A DNA stretch of 6,635 bases, taken from the NCBI GenBank assembly GCA_937138955.1, contig CAKZPJ010000411.1:1-6635 (forward strand), given 5' to 3'. Numbering within the stretch: position 1 is the stretch's first letter; each line of letters starts with the position of its first letter. Below are positions 5,685 through 6,635 of the stretch, one piece after another. Both the position numbers and the translations under genes were made by a program. The DNA comes from an uncultured Flammeovirgaceae bacterium (GTDB lineage: Bacteria > Bacteroidota > Bacteroidia > Cytophagales > Cyclobacteriaceae). The notes beneath the pieces are model-generated. The model did not search any database and was not told the DNA's origin. It worked only from the letters and a program-made list of their open reading frames with translations.

Positions 5685-5935
5685 ACTCTTCACATTTTTC
5701 CCTTTATGTTTTAGAAACTCAGGCGTTTCCGTACGGGAGCCTTGTTGGCTATTGGTTATTGATTCCGATGTAGCACATCTGATGTGGAGTATACGTCTTT
5801 GCTGTATAGGCGACTTATTCGCTATCTTCGGCAACCTTCGCTGTTTTATCAAGTTAAGATAATAGGATAACCTACTAATTTTTAACCTTAATTATATCGC
5901 TTCAGTACATACTGATGCACCAAAAAAGAAAAACT
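5685..5935. other. Non-coding gap with nested short inverted repeats upstream of the transaldolase gene
   Basis: I see no convincing gene in these 251 bp. Three structured spots occur. GGCGTTTCCGTACGGGAGCC at 5722-5741 is an imperfect palindrome centred on CCGTACGG. GATGT-AGC-ACATC at 5767-5779 is an inverted repeat. The second arm of that repeat also pairs with the following GATGT at 5781-5785, so two mutually exclusive hairpins are possible. From about 5855 the sequence turns AT-rich, as expected for the transaldolase promoter; TAATTTTT near 5876 is close to the Bacteroidota -7 consensus, without a clear -33 partner. The structured half resembles intergenic repeat debris more than a known riboswitch. 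Confidence 0.4.
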
Positions 5936-6635
5936 ATGGAAAACCGAATGCTTGACAAAATACACTTACTGGGTCAGAGCGTATGGCTTGACAACCTAAG
6001 CCGGCAGATTCTCAATAACGGTGAGTTAGAACAGCTTATTACTCAAAAGGGAGTAAGAGGACTAACCTCCAATCCGGCTATCTTTCAAAAGGCAATCAGT
6101 GGAAGTGATGCTTACGATGAAGCCATTGAAAAACTTGCTAATGAAGGTCTGGAGCGTATTAAAATTTACGAGAGCATGGCCATAGAAGATATTCAGCGCG
6201 CGGCCGACTTCTTTCGCCCGGTATACGATGCTTCCAACGGTGAAGATGGGTGCGTTAGTTTAGAAGTTCAACCATCGTTGGTATATGACACTCAGGGGAC
6301 TATTGAAGAAGGTCGTCACCTGTGGAATTCGGTAAACCGCCCTAACGTGATGATTAAAGTACCCGGTACTAAAGAAGGGCTACCAGCTATTACCCAACTT
6401 TTGAGCGAGGGAATTAACGTTAACGTAACTCTACTGTTCAGTGTAGATCGCTATCAAGCCGTAACAGAAGCCTATATGGAAGGGCTAGAGAAACGATTAG
6501 AGCAGGGTGAGTCTATTCAAAATGTAGTTTCGGTCGCTAGTTTCTTCCTGAGCCGAATTGATGTAATGGTGGATCCTATGCTAGAGGATATTATAGAAAA
6601 TAAGCCCGATCATGCCGAAAAAGCCAAGTCAGTGA
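5936..6635 (+). CDS. tal: Transaldolase, N-terminal part (runs off the right edge)
   Basis: The first 233 residues of a transaldolase are present. The enzyme moves a dihydroxyacetone unit between sugar phosphates (sedoheptulose 7-phosphate plus glyceraldehyde 3-phosphate to erythrose 4-phosphate plus fructose 6-phosphate) in the non-oxidative pentose phosphate pathway. Diagnostic segments are LLGQSVWLDNLSR (residues 11-23, with catalytic D19), RGLTSNPAIFQKAI, SLEVQPSL, and NVMIKVPGTKEG, in which K141 is the Schiff-base lysine. NVNVTLLFS and SVASFFLSRID follow. The pattern is the longer transaldolase class (about 360-400 residues), which in some bacteria is fused to glucose-6-phosphate isomerase; the window ends too early to tell. 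ATG 5936 was chosen after an A-rich leader. In-frame ATGs at 5915 and 5948 are alternatives. The long upstream gap suggests its own promoter. Confidence 0.93.
   Translation, partial: MENRMLDKIHLLGQSVWLDNLSRQILNNGELEQLITQKGVRGLTSNPAIFQKAISGSDAYDEAIEKLANEGLERIKIYESMAIEDIQRAADFFRPVYDASNGEDGCVSLEVQPSLVYDTQGTIEEGRHLWNSVNRPNVMIKVPGTKEGLPAITQLLSEGINVNVTLLFSVDRYQAVTEAYMEGLEKRLEQGESIQNVVSVASFFLSRIDVMVDPMLEDIIENKPDHAEKAKSV

Noticed and set aside
5658..5852. Reverse-strand 64-codon open frame overlapping the end of the CxC protein gene
   Set aside because: It overlaps a supported gene, reads through a palindrome-rich intergenic stretch and has no recognisable protein pattern.
5685..5935. Riboswitch or structured RNA gene
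   Set aside because: No conserved riboswitch core that I know is present, and the stems are short; listed as a structured non-coding gap instead.

Overview
The window looks like a chromosomal segment from a member of the Bacteroidota, probably Cytophagales-like. This is inferred from protein style: a ribosomal protein THX gene, a DUF4136 lipoprotein, a Bacteroidetes-type Fic protein, moderate GC, A/T-rich leaders without clear Shine-Dalgarno sites, and several short dispersed-repeat-like elements between genes. No rRNA, tRNA, CRISPR array, transposase or phage gene is visible.

Left part (1-1728): the C-terminal end of an RND efflux pump subunit is followed on the same strand by a TolC-like outer-membrane efflux protein. 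Together they form the distal half of a tripartite efflux operon; the periplasmic adaptor is probably upstream, outside the window. The gap between them and the first codons of the tolC-like gene carry an inverted-repeat element that appears to have been translated into an unusually long signal-peptide n-region.

Middle part (1729-4321): a Fic-domain protein with a complete catalytic motif and a built-in inhibitory motif lies between copies of a palindromic repeat, one upstream and two in opposite orientations downstream. The 3' third of the Fic gene is more AT-rich than its 5' part, which suggests a swapped or acquired C-terminal module. A zinc-independent quinone oxidoreductase of the PIG3 type follows.

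Right part (4322-6635): a DUF4136 lipoprotein gene converges, with only 3 bp between stop codons, on a 37-codon reverse-strand gene for 30S ribosomal protein THX. A divergent AT-rich promoter region then leads to a conserved-looking 157-residue protein of unknown function with a CxC motif. A 251-bp non-coding stretch with nested inverted repeats precedes a transaldolase gene that is cut by the right edge.

Apart from the efflux pair, the genes look like independent housekeeping or accessory units. The most unusual signals are the repeat-derived signal peptide extension and the repeat-flanked Fic gene. I do not see a convincing multi-gene undescribed system.
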